A stretch of DNA of 64,000 nucleotides. Origin: Sulfopaludibacter sp035606355. Lineage in GTDB: Bacteria > Acidobacteriota > Terriglobia > Bryobacterales > Bryobacteraceae. Below the pieces are notes generated by a model. The model ran no database searches and was not told where the DNA came from. It saw nothing but the letters and a program-made list of their open reading frames with translations. A program made the translations under genes and the position numbers. The stretch is taken from the NCBI GenBank assembly GCA_035606355.1, contig DATNFO010000041.1, positions 248,001 to 312,000 of the forward strand, in the 5' to 3' direction. Below, one piece after another: positions 43,167-52,093 of this stretch; the stretch's first letter is position 1; each line of letters starts with the position of its first letter.

Positions 43167-46100
43167 TTATTGCACTGTAACTGCGATGGTGACGTCCGGA
43201 ATTGATGGCGCCGCTCCGGCGTGGATTACTGCCGTGCCCGGCGTGAGGCCGTTCACCACGACAACCACAGTCGTAACCGAGCTCCCGTCCGAGTAGAATT
43301 GCACGCTCGGCTGTATGCTTGCCACAGAGGGATTCGACGAGCTGAGGTTTACTGTCAGGCTCTCTACGAAACCATTTGCGGCGCGGTCCGGACTAACTGG
43401 AACGCCGATCGACGGAGCGGGCGCGGAAAGCATCATCGAAAGCAAGCCTCTCGACCCCGCGGGAATGATCATGGAGGCCGGCGACGGCGTGATCGTCGCT
43501 GTAACCGCTGCCTGGCTGGATGCGCTGAGGTATCCGGGCGCCGAGGCAGTGATCGTTGCGACCCCGATATTATTCCCGGCGACAACTGCCTGTGTGGGCG
43601 CCGTGGTGGACCCCGGCGGGAAAAACAGAGCGGTCGGGGAAATACTGACAATTGAACTATCGCTACTCGACAAGGTCACAGTAAGACCCCCCGCCGGTGC
43701 AGGCGTTCCCAACGCGAGTGGGAAAGCGGCAGACTGCCCCAGTGCGACAGATACCAGGCTGGACAACGTGAGCGTTCCCTGGGCAAGCACAGTAACAGTC
43801 ATCGTCGTTTCGCCGATTGCTGGAGGGGCCCCAATGTGGATAACGGCGGTCCCAGGGCCGACTGCTTGCACCGGCACAACGGCGGTTGCGTTACCTGCCG
43901 GGATGGTCACGGTGGATGGCACCGCCGCTACGGACGGAGTATCGGACGAGACGGATAGAGCAACCGAAGATGTAAGGGGCCATGACAGAACAAATGCCGC
44001 GCTGGAGGTGGCACCCTGCTGAAGCGTTTGCGACTGCGGTCCGGATAGCCTGCCTGACACTTGCACTGTCTGAGTTGCCCCCACTAATCCGTAGGATGAG
44101 GCGGCGATCGTGGCCGAGCCGATGCTGATCCCGGAAACTTGAGGTTGTGACAGGGGCCCCGTCGCGCCCTCGGGGAAGTACAAGTTATCCGGCGTTATCG
44201 TTACGGTGGAGGCGTTGCTGCTGACCAGCGACACCGTGACGCCGCCTGAACGAGCGGGCCGCGACAGAAAGACAGGCAATTTGGCGCTCTCACCGGGACC
44301 GATTACGACCCCGGCAGTGATCGTAATGTCGGAACCGGAATTCACGGCGACGTTTGCGGAGGTCCCGGTTACATTGGGTGCGCTGCTGCCGGCGTTGATG
44401 ACTGTATTTCCGGAACTTACTCCTGTAATTGAGACATTGACTGCAGCTACGTTTGCGGGAATGAAAACAGACGGCGGAACGCTCGCCACAGCCGGATTGC
44501 TGGACGACAACGAAACTGTCAGCCCACCCGCAGGTGCCGGGGAGGACAGCGAAAGGGATACGGACTGACTGACGGCTCCACTGATGGTGACCGAGGCGGG
44601 TGAAAAGCTCAGGCTTGCCCCCACCTGCAACAACTGACTTGCCGAAACGAACCCGGGAGCGGAGGCGCCAATTACGCTGGATCCGAAATTGATGCCGGTT
44701 ATGGTTGGCTGTGTATTCGGTATCTTGGATCCGGCCGGGATAAACACGGGCGAGGGCGCGATCGTCGCTTTCCCCGGATCGCTGCTCGTAAGTGTGACTT
44801 GCAAGCCGCCCGCGGGCGCCGGCGCGCTCAGAGTTACGGGGAATCCAAGCGACTGATTGGGTCCGACCATGACGTTCGACGGCATGCCGATACTCTGAAC
44901 CGCAGCCGGCAGGTTCGTCAATGTGAAGGTGGCCGACGCCGGGACACCCGCGGCGGATGCCACCACCTGATACGTCCCGGCGGCAGCGTTGGCGGAGATA
45001 TTCTGTACTTGCGCGATTCCTCTCGAATCGGTCACGGCAGTGTTGCCGGCACCGAAGGTTGCTCCAGCACCGCTCCCGGGAGCACTGAATGTGACAGTGA
45101 CTCCGGTGACCGGGTTGGTGGAAGCGTCCACCGCCATAACCGCTAGCGGCAAGCCAAAAGGCGAACCGACCTGCGCCGATTGAGAGTCTCCGGAAACAAC
45201 GCGGAGCAAAACCGGTGTACTGCCTCCCGACCCGACCACAACGGTAGCCGTTGCATCCGGAATAAACGGCGGGGCGCCCGCGTGGATAACAGCAGTACCC
45301 GCGGTGATGCCGGTGACGACCACCACCACAGTGGTGATCGAGCTGCCGTCCGAGTAGAACTGTACGGATGGCTGTACGGCTGCTACAGCCGGGTTCGAAG
45401 AACTGAGTTGCACTGTGAGGCCGTTTACAAATCCGTTTGCGGCACGGTCGGGCGTAACGGGAACGCCGATGGACGGAGCCGCCGCGGAAAGAGCAAGCGC
45501 CAGAACCTGAGACCCGCCTACGGGGAGTTGAAGATTCTGCGGCGACATCGAAATGCTCGCGGTGACAGGGACCTGCCGGCCAGCGGTAAGGTAGCCGGGC
45601 GCCGCCGCCGTGATTGTGGCCACACCGATGTTCAGACCGCCCACTTCAGGCGCTGTCAGGGGAGTGGTCTGACCCGCCGGGATAAAAACAATTGCCGGCG
45701 CTATAGCGACGACATTGGAGTCGCTGCTGGTCAATTGCACCGCGACGCCGCCGCTAGGGGCTGGCGCAGCCAGAGAAATCGGAAATGGGAGGGATTGAGA
45801 CAGAGCGAGCGACACCGCGGGGACGGATATCGTACCGGCTGAAAAGACGTTGATGCTGACGCTCGCGTCGGGAATATTGGGTGGAGAGCTGATGTGGATG
45901 GTGGTGCTGCCGAGTGCGAGAGCGGATACGGGCACGTCTATGCCGGTCGCTCCCGGTGCAATGCTGACCGTCGCCGGAACGCTTGCGACGGCAGGATTAT
46001 CGGATGACACAAACAGACTGATCAGTGTTGGGGCACTTCCCGAGAGGCTGAAGGACACATTCTGCGATGTGCCCGCCGGTATCGACTGCGTTGGCGGCCC

Positions 46101-46505
46101 AAACAGCCGCGCAGAAACTATAACCGTCTGTGTTCCCGATGTAAGTCCGACGGCCGAAGCGGTGATGGTTGCGGTGCCAAAACCAATGCCCGTTACAGCC
46201 GGCAGCGCGTAGGGCGCCGTCAATCCGCCGGGTATATAGACATTACTGGGGCTTACCGTGGCTACGGAAGGGGTGCTGCTTGAGAACGTCACATTTAAGC
46301 CGCCCGGAGGAGCTGGGCTGTTTAGCGACAGAGGAATTGTCAGGGAAGCACCAGGAGCAACGTTGAGGTTGGGACCGAGCCCGATGTCCGGCGCCGCTCC
46401 GAAGAGCGGAAGCGCGGAGAGAACGAGAGTCGCCCAAAGGCCGCGGATTCGCGTCGAAGGTGCACACGCGCGTTGAGCGCCGGCCGGGAACTTACGGCAA
46501 ACCAT
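43167..46505 (-). CDS. Secreted 1112-residue Ig-like repeat protein
   Basis: A long n-region and signal segment (LWATLVLSALPLFGAAP) is followed by about ten Ig-like beta-sandwich repeats of roughly 90 residues. Recurrent phrases are SLNSPAPPGGLNVTFSSSTP, SVATVSPSNVYIP and IPDASVSINV. Two long segments are near-duplicates: both contain SPDRAANGF and PSVQFYSDGSS, once in the middle and once at the C-terminus. Between them, around residues 427-535, sits one domain of a different type, Big-1-like (VTVTFSAPGSGAGATFGAG, TDSRGIAQVQN). No anchor or sorting signal is seen at the end, which stops just after the last repeat. It is probably a cell-surface or extracellular matrix protein. It shares its repeat type with the giant protein at 53340. 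Confidence 0.85.
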   Translation of the reverse strand: MVCRKFPAGAQRACAPSTRIRGLWATLVLSALPLFGAAPDIGLGPNLNVAPGASLTIPLSLNSPAPPGGLNVTFSSSTPSVATVSPSNVYIPGGLTAPYALPAVTGIGFGTATITASAVGLTSGTQTVIVSARLFGPPTQSIPAGTSQNVSFSLSGSAPTLISLFVSSDNPAVASVPATVSIAPGATGIDVPVSALALGSTTIHISSPPNIPDASVSINVFSAGTISVPAVSLALSQSLPFPISLAAPAPSGGVAVQLTSSDSNVVAIAPAIVFIPAGQTTPLTAPEVGGLNIGVATITAAAPGYLTAGRQVPVTASISMSPQNLQLPVGGSQVLALALSAAAPSIGVPVTPDRAANGFVNGLTVQLSSSNPAVAAVQPSVQFYSDGSSITTVVVVVTGITAGTAVIHAGAPPFIPDATATVVVGSGGSTPVLLRVVSGDSQSAQVGSPFGLPLAVMAVDASTNPVTGVTVTFSAPGSGAGATFGAGNTAVTDSRGIAQVQNISANAAAGTYQVVASAAGVPASATFTLTNLPAAVQSIGMPSNVMVGPNQSLGFPVTLSAPAPAGGLQVTLTSSDPGKATIAPSPVFIPAGSKIPNTQPTITGINFGSSVIGASAPGFVSASQLLQVGASLSFSPASVTISGAVSQSVSLSLSSPAPAGGLTVSLSSSNPAVASVPPSVFIPANVAAVNVSITGVSSGNTVINAGSSAPNVTGTSANVAVNSGSDITITAGVVIGPGESAKLPVFLSRPARSGGVTVSLVSSNASTVTITPDNLYFPEGATGPLSQPQVSGISIGSATIAASSYGLVGATQTVQVSGRLSGPQSQTLQQGATSSAAFVLSWPLTSSVALSVSSDTPSVAAVPSTVTIPAGNATAVVPVQAVGPGTAVIHIGAPPAIGETTMTVTVLAQGTLTLSSLVSVALGQSAAFPLALGTPAPAGGLTVTLSSSDSSIVSISPTALFFPPGSTTAPTQAVVAGNNIGVATITASAPGYLSASSQAAVTATITPSPASMIIPAGSRGLLSMMLSAPAPSIGVPVSPDRAANGFVESLTVNLSSSNPSVASIQPSVQFYSDGSSVTTVVVVVNGLTPGTAVIHAGAAPSIPDVTIAVTVQ

Positions 46506-46891
46506 GATCGAGAATACCGTTCACTGTGCCGTCTCACAATTGCCCTAAGAACATAGCCCGAAGGACTAGTCCAACTGCCCCCAAGGCCTGCGGAACACAA
46601 AGACGAGTCGAGGTACTGGCAGTACTCGTGCCCTGCATTGTCAGCATGAACACAGTTTGATAAACTCTGGTCGAGGACTCGGCGTCATGGCGGTGCATGT
46701 TTCTTTCTCCAAAATTGGAGCATTCCGCTAGGGAAGGTCGGGTCCTCCTTCCTTCCGTGTTTTAGTCCCAGGTAGCTTCCCTAGTTCGCTCGGATTAAAA
46801 CTAATCCTACGATTGCCCGTCCTTTTCCGATTGTAAGTGGTGTTTGCGAGTGTTAGTATCTGTGCAGCTTTCTGTTGTTAGTGAGGTATCA
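46506..46891. other. 386-bp divergent intergenic region with four inverted repeats
   Basis: No gene is seen here. Inverted repeats are CGAGGTACTGGCAGTACTCG (46609-46628, one bulge), CTCCAAAATTGGAG (46707-46720), CTAGGGAAG paired with CTTCCCTAG (46728-46736 and 46776-46784), and GGATTA-AAAC-TAATCC (46792-46807). They lie between the starts of the Ig-repeat gene and the PEP-CTERM gene, so they may be operators or part of a structured leader. None matches a riboswitch I know. Confidence 0.4.
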
Positions 46892-47512
46892 ATGCATCAT
46901 ACAAATGCGATAACACTTGCACTTGCCGTAATGCTCAGCTCCGTAACTTACGCGGGCGCTATCGACGTCACTTACACGGCGAGTGGTTCTCCCGGCTCCT
47001 GGGACCTGAACTTCACGGTGACAAATAACATGACCGCGTGGCCTGCCCAGGATGTATACCAATTCGGAGTAGTGCTGACTTCTGCGAACGTGACCGGGAG
47101 CCCGGCCGGGTATGACCCGACCATCTACACAAGCTGGACTAATTTTTTCAGCGGAGGAGGTCCATTCTTCTACAACAATATCTGGGTCGATTTGAATGAC
47201 TTCAATCACCTACTTCCCGGGCAGAGTCTCTCCGGCTTCATCGCCGGCATCAGCGACGCCGCTCCGCCCGCCTCCGTTCAATGGTTTGCCTTTTCGGTGC
47301 CTGACACGTTCGACCCGAACGATATTTATACGGGCACCGATGCGTTCAGTATCGATACCGGCTTGCTGACAGCCGGATTCGAAGGCGTTGCTTCCGAAGC
47401 GACTTCCGGGGCGCCGGCAGTTCCCGAGCCATCTACGGGCTTGACGGATCTGCTGAGCGGCATCGTGCTCGGTTGTGGATGTTGGAAAATCCGACACCGC
47501 GCGGACGACTAA
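46892..47512 (+). CDS. PEP-CTERM sorting-signal protein
   Basis: This 206-residue protein starts at ATG 46892, with GAGGT just upstream; the open frame from 46844 is longer but lacks this site. A signal peptide (NAITLALAVMLSSVTYAGA) is followed by a beta-rich body. The C-terminus has VPEPSTG, a hydrophobic stretch LTDLLSGIVLGCGCWKI and basic RHRADD: the PEP-CTERM layout recognised by exosortase. It is probably an exported surface or EPS-associated protein processed at the membrane. No exosortase gene is in this window, so the sorting enzyme must be elsewhere if the signal works. Confidence 0.8.
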   Translation: MHHTNAITLALAVMLSSVTYAGAIDVTYTASGSPGSWDLNFTVTNNMTAWPAQDVYQFGVVLTSANVTGSPAGYDPTIYTSWTNFFSGGGPFFYNNIWVDLNDFNHLLPGQSLSGFIAGISDAAPPASVQWFAFSVPDTFDPNDIYTGTDAFSIDTGLLTAGFEGVASEATSGAPAVPEPSTGLTDLLSGIVLGCGCWKIRHRADD

Positions 47513-47717
47513 CACGTCAAAATTAGCGATTCCCTCATTCGACCGACGAAGCGGAGTGTAAAAATTCGCTTCTGCGCCCGCCATCCGTTCCCGCTGTCCA
47601 TCCACTCCTTTTGTTTTCAACAGTACCCTTCTGGCAGGTGAATTGCTAAGAACGGTACTGCATTTCCCAGAACTTTGTCCGTTTTTACCCAACTGACCTG
47701 CATTGCAACTGTGTTAT

Positions 47718-50648
47718 ATGCGATCAAACAATAAACCCCCCTTAGGCTCTTTCTTTTCCTCGGCTTTGATTGGGCTCTCCCTGCTATCGTCGACTCTTGT
47801 GCACGCTCAGACAGCGATCACGCATCAGATCGCGCTCCCCTCAGGGATGAGTTGGTGCAGCGACACAATGATCAATGGCCTCCTCACGCAAGTGAATGCG
47901 TATCGCGCTCAAAACGGCGTTGCGGCCTTGAGTGTCTCCCAAGTCGGCATGAAGGATGCTGAAATTCGCGCCACTCAGTTTGCCAGCTATATGTCGACCA
48001 CGTCACCCGGCACTCCGGGGTTCAACCCTCATCAGGGCTGGGATACGACGGCGGCAAGCCTTGGATATAACATCGTCAGTGAAAACCTGGCGTACATGAC
48101 AATCGATCCGGCGTACGTAGTCGACGCGGCGTGGCAGGATTCGCTTCATATCGCAGCGATGCTGGCAACGGACGCCAATGTAGCCGGGGTATCGTGCCTG
48201 TATTACAGCGGGATCGCTTACTGGACCTATGAACCAGGCACCTGCGCGACCTGCACAGCGAGCACCCCGCCGACTACAACGCCCGGCACTCCGTCAACGC
48301 CTCCAGCAATGGACAGCGAGGATTGGGCGTTTCTGACTCTCATCAATAATTACCGTGCGCAGAATGGACTTAGAACTTTACAGGTATCGGCGACTCTGGA
48401 AAACGCGTCGCTCTGGATGAGTAATGACATGGCGACGATGAACTATGCCAGTCACACGGACAGCTTGGGGAGAAGTACCGGGGCGCGATTGGCGGCATTC
48501 AATTACACCTACACGCCCTGGGGTGAGAACATCGCCGGCGGCTACTCGGATGCCCAGAGCAATTTCACGGGATGGCTAAACGCGTGTGACGCCGATGCCT
48601 CCGGCAACTGCACCTACGCGCACCGTCAGAATATGCTGAATCCGTCCTTTGCCGTGATCGGCATCGGGCGCGCGTACAGCGCGAATTCGGCGTACGGGTG
48701 GTATTGGACCACCGACTTCGGAGGTGTGGTGGACCAGGTGCTGACGCCACCGGCCGGCACACCTCCCCCGGCGGCTGCGCCGGCGATCGCTTCTTTCACT
48801 GCTACTCCCTCCACCGTCAATGCAGGACAGAGTGCCACCTTGACGTGGAGCGTCAGTGGGGCCACCTCGATCTCGATCGGTAGCGGCGTTGGACCGGTCA
48901 CAGGCACTTCAATAAGCGTGACGCCCGCGCAAACCACCACTTACACTCTCACGGCGGCGAATGCCACAGGTTTCACTACAGCGCAAACGACCGTAACTGT
49001 GTCCGCCCTCACGAAAGATACACAACCGCCGAGCACTCCCGTACTGACCTCGGTAACCGCCAAGAGTTCAACCGAAGCGGATCTTGTCTGGGCAGGCAGC
49101 ACGGACAATGTCGGCGTCACGGGCTACCAGGTCCTTCGGAATTCCAGTGTGGTCGCAAGCGTTTCCGGCGCAGCGACCTCGTTTGCGGATACGACGGTTC
49201 AGCCGGGCGCGGCATATTCCTACTCGGTGAGGGCCTTCGATGCGGCAGGGAACTTCTCGGCAGTCAGCAACGCAATGTCTGTAACGCTACCCTCTTCACT
49301 TCCCTCGAGCGGCGGAGGGACGTGTCCTTCACCGGCGGTCGGCTCTTTCACGGCCTGCTATTACAACAACCTGACTTTGAGCGGATCGCCGGCTCTTACC
49401 AGAACCGACGCGCAGATCAACTTCGACTGGGGTTCATACGCACCCGATTCCGCCGTGACCGCGGGCAACTTTTCCGTCCGCTGGCAGGGATACTTCACGT
49501 TCGCAGCCGGCAGCACTACTTTCAAAGCCTTGACTTCAGACGGCATGCGGATTTACATAGATGGCAACTTGATTCTGGATCGCTGGCGGGATCAGGCAAG
49601 CACTTTCTATACGTTCCAACAGACCATGACTGCGGGTTCCCACCTGGTGACCGTTGAATTTTACGAGCACAGCGGCTGGGCAACCGCGCACCTAACCTGG
49701 CAGGGGAGCACTCCGGTGACGCAGCTGCCGGTGATTCTGTCGTTCTCCGCGTCGCCTTCAGCGGTAACCAAGGGCAGCTCTTCAACACTCACCTGGAGCG
49801 TCAATGGAGCCACCACTATCGCGATCGACAACGCCGTCGGGGATGTGAGCAGCCTGACTTCGAAAGTCGTCACTCCGGGCCAAAATACGACGTACACGCT
49901 CACCGCGACCAACAGCGCGGGCAGCGTGACCGCCACCGCAACGGTTTCCGTCGCCGCTCAACAGGACACAACGCCTCCGAGCGCTCCGATCCTGAGCTCC
50001 GCGACGGCAAAGAGCGCAACTGAGGTAGACTTGACCTGGATCGCGAGCACTGATAATACCGGCGTGACAGGTTATCAGGTAATTCGCAATGGTTCGGTGA
50101 TCGCTTCTGTTACCGCCCTCGCCTACTCAGACCTGAGCGCCAGCCCCAACACGATATACACCTATGCTGTGCGTGCATACGATGCAGCGGCAAATTACTC
50201 CACGGCGAGCAGCGCGATCGCAGTCTCGACGCCCGCCTCCGGCAGCACGGGCGGTAGCTGTCCGCCGCCGGGAAGCGGGTCGTTCACCGGCTGTTACTAC
50301 AACAACGTCACGCTCTCCGGGACGCCCGCGCTGGTGCGTACGGACCCTGCGATTAACTTCGACTGGGGTACCGGATCGCCGTCGCCGTCCATTACGCCGA
50401 ACGCGTTCTCAGCCCGGTGGCAGGGTTACTTTACGTTTGCGCAAGGGACGTATAACTTCACCTCTACCACTTCGGACGGCATGCGGCTGTACGTGGACGG
50501 GAACCTCGTACTCGACCGGTGGCGAGATCAGGCCGCGACGATGTACACCACCGTTCAGACGCTCGGCGCCGGCTCTCACCTCATCACAGTCGAATACTAC
50601 GAGCAGACCGGCTGGCCGACGGCGCACGTTACCTGGCAAAAGCAGTAA
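47718..50648 (+). CDS. Secreted mosaic protein: two CAP domains, then duplicated Ig-FN3-PA14 modules
   Basis: This 976-residue protein (ATG 47718; TTG 47703 possible) has a signal peptide ending near AQTAI. CAP/SCP domain 1 is at about 45-165 and domain 2 at about 198-335, with CAP residues in YASHTDSLGR, TPWGENIAGG and AHRQNMLNPSFAVIGIGRA. Ig-like domain (about 354-430), FN3 domain (432-525) and PA14 domain (535-665: CYYNNLTLSGSP, DGMRIYIDGNLILDRWRDQ) follow. The same Ig-FN3-PA14 order repeats at 667-745, 748-840 and 848-976. PA14 suggests carbohydrate binding. It is an exported, probably surface or matrix protein of unknown target, and ends 2 bp from the convergent Ig-like gene. Confidence 0.88.
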   Translation: MRSNNKPPLGSFFSSALIGLSLLSSTLVHAQTAITHQIALPSGMSWCSDTMINGLLTQVNAYRAQNGVAALSVSQVGMKDAEIRATQFASYMSTTSPGTPGFNPHQGWDTTAASLGYNIVSENLAYMTIDPAYVVDAAWQDSLHIAAMLATDANVAGVSCLYYSGIAYWTYEPGTCATCTASTPPTTTPGTPSTPPAMDSEDWAFLTLINNYRAQNGLRTLQVSATLENASLWMSNDMATMNYASHTDSLGRSTGARLAAFNYTYTPWGENIAGGYSDAQSNFTGWLNACDADASGNCTYAHRQNMLNPSFAVIGIGRAYSANSAYGWYWTTDFGGVVDQVLTPPAGTPPPAAAPAIASFTATPSTVNAGQSATLTWSVSGATSISIGSGVGPVTGTSISVTPAQTTTYTLTAANATGFTTAQTTVTVSALTKDTQPPSTPVLTSVTAKSSTEADLVWAGSTDNVGVTGYQVLRNSSVVASVSGAATSFADTTVQPGAAYSYSVRAFDAAGNFSAVSNAMSVTLPSSLPSSGGGTCPSPAVGSFTACYYNNLTLSGSPALTRTDAQINFDWGSYAPDSAVTAGNFSVRWQGYFTFAAGSTTFKALTSDGMRIYIDGNLILDRWRDQASTFYTFQQTMTAGSHLVTVEFYEHSGWATAHLTWQGSTPVTQLPVILSFSASPSAVTKGSSSTLTWSVNGATTIAIDNAVGDVSSLTSKVVTPGQNTTYTLTATNSAGSVTATATVSVAAQQDTTPPSAPILSSATAKSATEVDLTWIASTDNTGVTGYQVIRNGSVIASVTALAYSDLSASPNTIYTYAVRAYDAAANYSTASSAIAVSTPASGSTGGSCPPPGSGSFTGCYYNNVTLSGTPALVRTDPAINFDWGTGSPSPSITPNAFSARWQGYFTFAQGTYNFTSTTSDGMRLYVDGNLVLDRWRDQAATMYTTVQTLGAGSHLITVEYYEQTGWPTAHVTWQKQ

Positions 50649-50650
50649 TG

Positions 50651-52093
50651 TCAGTTCTTGACGGAAATCGTCAGGGACGTTGAATTACTCGCTTCTACAT
50701 GTCCCGCGGGTGTGGTCACGGAGACAACCGTCGTGCCCACACCCGCGGGAACAAACCGCGTTACCACGGAGGACTTTCCCGCGGGTATTGTAAGCTCCGT
50801 TTCTCTGGGAGCGCCCGCGGACGGGTTTGTATTGTGGAGAGACATTCGGAGCTGCGCCCCCGCACGTACAGCCTGGACAGTCAGATCCGCGCCGCGATGC
50901 GTAGCAGGATCGAGTTGAACGGCGTAAACGGAGATCGGGTCCGGCGGTTGCGCGGAGACCCTCGTAACAAATCCGTGCGGCCCTTCTGCGATTTCCTTGC
51001 TCAGCAGCTCGGCTTCGTCGGGCGGACCTTGTGGACCGCCGAGGACTACGCCCGACGGGGTGAGATTGACAGTGGCAGTTCGCGGGCGAAATCCCGGCGC
51101 CGTTGCCGTATAAGTCACGGAACCGGAATTTGCGATCGATTGCAGATAGAAGGATGCACTAACTCCACCGGCAGGTATGGAAGCCGTGATGCACTCGGAG
51201 CCGACCGCATCAGCGGCTTTGGAGAGCAGTAGACGGCTCGGGTCGCCGCTCGTAATCGTGACAACGACTCCGCCGGCTGGGGCGGTTTCTCCCAAACTGA
51301 GCGTTGCGTGCGCTTCCAGATCCTGCCCGATCGACAGATCGTCTGTGATGGCCATACCCGGCACCAGAATCGTTACGGCCGTACTTCCAAACTGCGCTGG
51401 CGTGCTGAAATTGGCGCCGGCACTCGCGGATATGGTCAAATTGCCCGCGCTGAGCGGGCGAAACTCCGCGGAAGCGGAAGCCGCTCCCGCCTCAATCGTC
51501 ACCGACTCCGGCGATACGGCGCCCAGCCTCACGTCCGAACTCGCGAGGCGCGCAGTCACCGAATGCCCACCGGCGACGGGTTGAGGCCTCACGAAGTTCA
51601 TCGCTTCGTCAAGGAGAGCAGTGTAGATGATCAGGTCGGTTTTCCCTGCCCCGGTGGTAGTGAGCAGGGTTTGCAAGCCCATGCCCGAACGCGCAAACAC
51701 TATGCCGGAAGGAGCGAGTGTGACTGTGCCTGTCCCAGGCTCCAGACCGGAGGCCGTCACCGAGTACGCCACTTTCCCCTCATTGCCGAAACCTTGGATA
51801 TAGAAATCCGGACTTCCGCGATATCCCTCGCGGACGGTCAGTTTCAGTTGCGGTGTTCCCGTAGCTTCGGGCGTTCTCGAGAACTTGAGCCGCGCCGGAT
51901 CGCTGCTGGCGATCGTGATTTCCAGCCCTCCGGCAGGCGCCGGCTCATCGAGCGTCACATTGGCGATTATCTCCAGGCCGTTGCCGACGGTAACATCGAC
52001 GGGCGTACTGCTATGCGCCGCCAAAACTACCGACGGCAATAGCCCAAAGACCATACTGAGCATCCACTGGCGCTTCCCCATAGACTTTCTCAC
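50651..52093 (-). CDS. Secreted Ig-like repeat protein, paralogue of the giant protein's C-terminus
   Basis: This 480-residue protein starts at GTG 52093, which overlaps the stop of the upstream gene (GTGA); ATG 52081 (MGKRQWMLSM) is an alternative. It has a signal peptide (LSMVFGLLPSVVLA). The body is three modules of the type DEPAPAGGLEITIASSDPAR, then VAYSVTASGLEPGTGTVTLA with PSGIVFA, and VSPESVTIEAGAAS. The same module type makes up the C-terminal part of the giant protein at 53340. It is the last of three minus-strand genes in an operon. It is probably an extracellular structural or adhesion protein. Confidence 0.82.
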   Translation of the reverse strand: MRKSMGKRQWMLSMVFGLLPSVVLAAHSSTPVDVTVGNGLEIIANVTLDEPAPAGGLEITIASSDPARLKFSRTPEATGTPQLKLTVREGYRGSPDFYIQGFGNEGKVAYSVTASGLEPGTGTVTLAPSGIVFARSGMGLQTLLTTTGAGKTDLIIYTALLDEAMNFVRPQPVAGGHSVTARLASSDVRLGAVSPESVTIEAGAASASAEFRPLSAGNLTISASAGANFSTPAQFGSTAVTILVPGMAITDDLSIGQDLEAHATLSLGETAPAGGVVVTITSGDPSRLLLSKAADAVGSECITASIPAGGVSASFYLQSIANSGSVTYTATAPGFRPRTATVNLTPSGVVLGGPQGPPDEAELLSKEIAEGPHGFVTRVSAQPPDPISVYAVQLDPATHRGADLTVQAVRAGAQLRMSLHNTNPSAGAPRETELTIPAGKSSVVTRFVPAGVGTTVVSVTTPAGHVEASNSTSLTISVKN

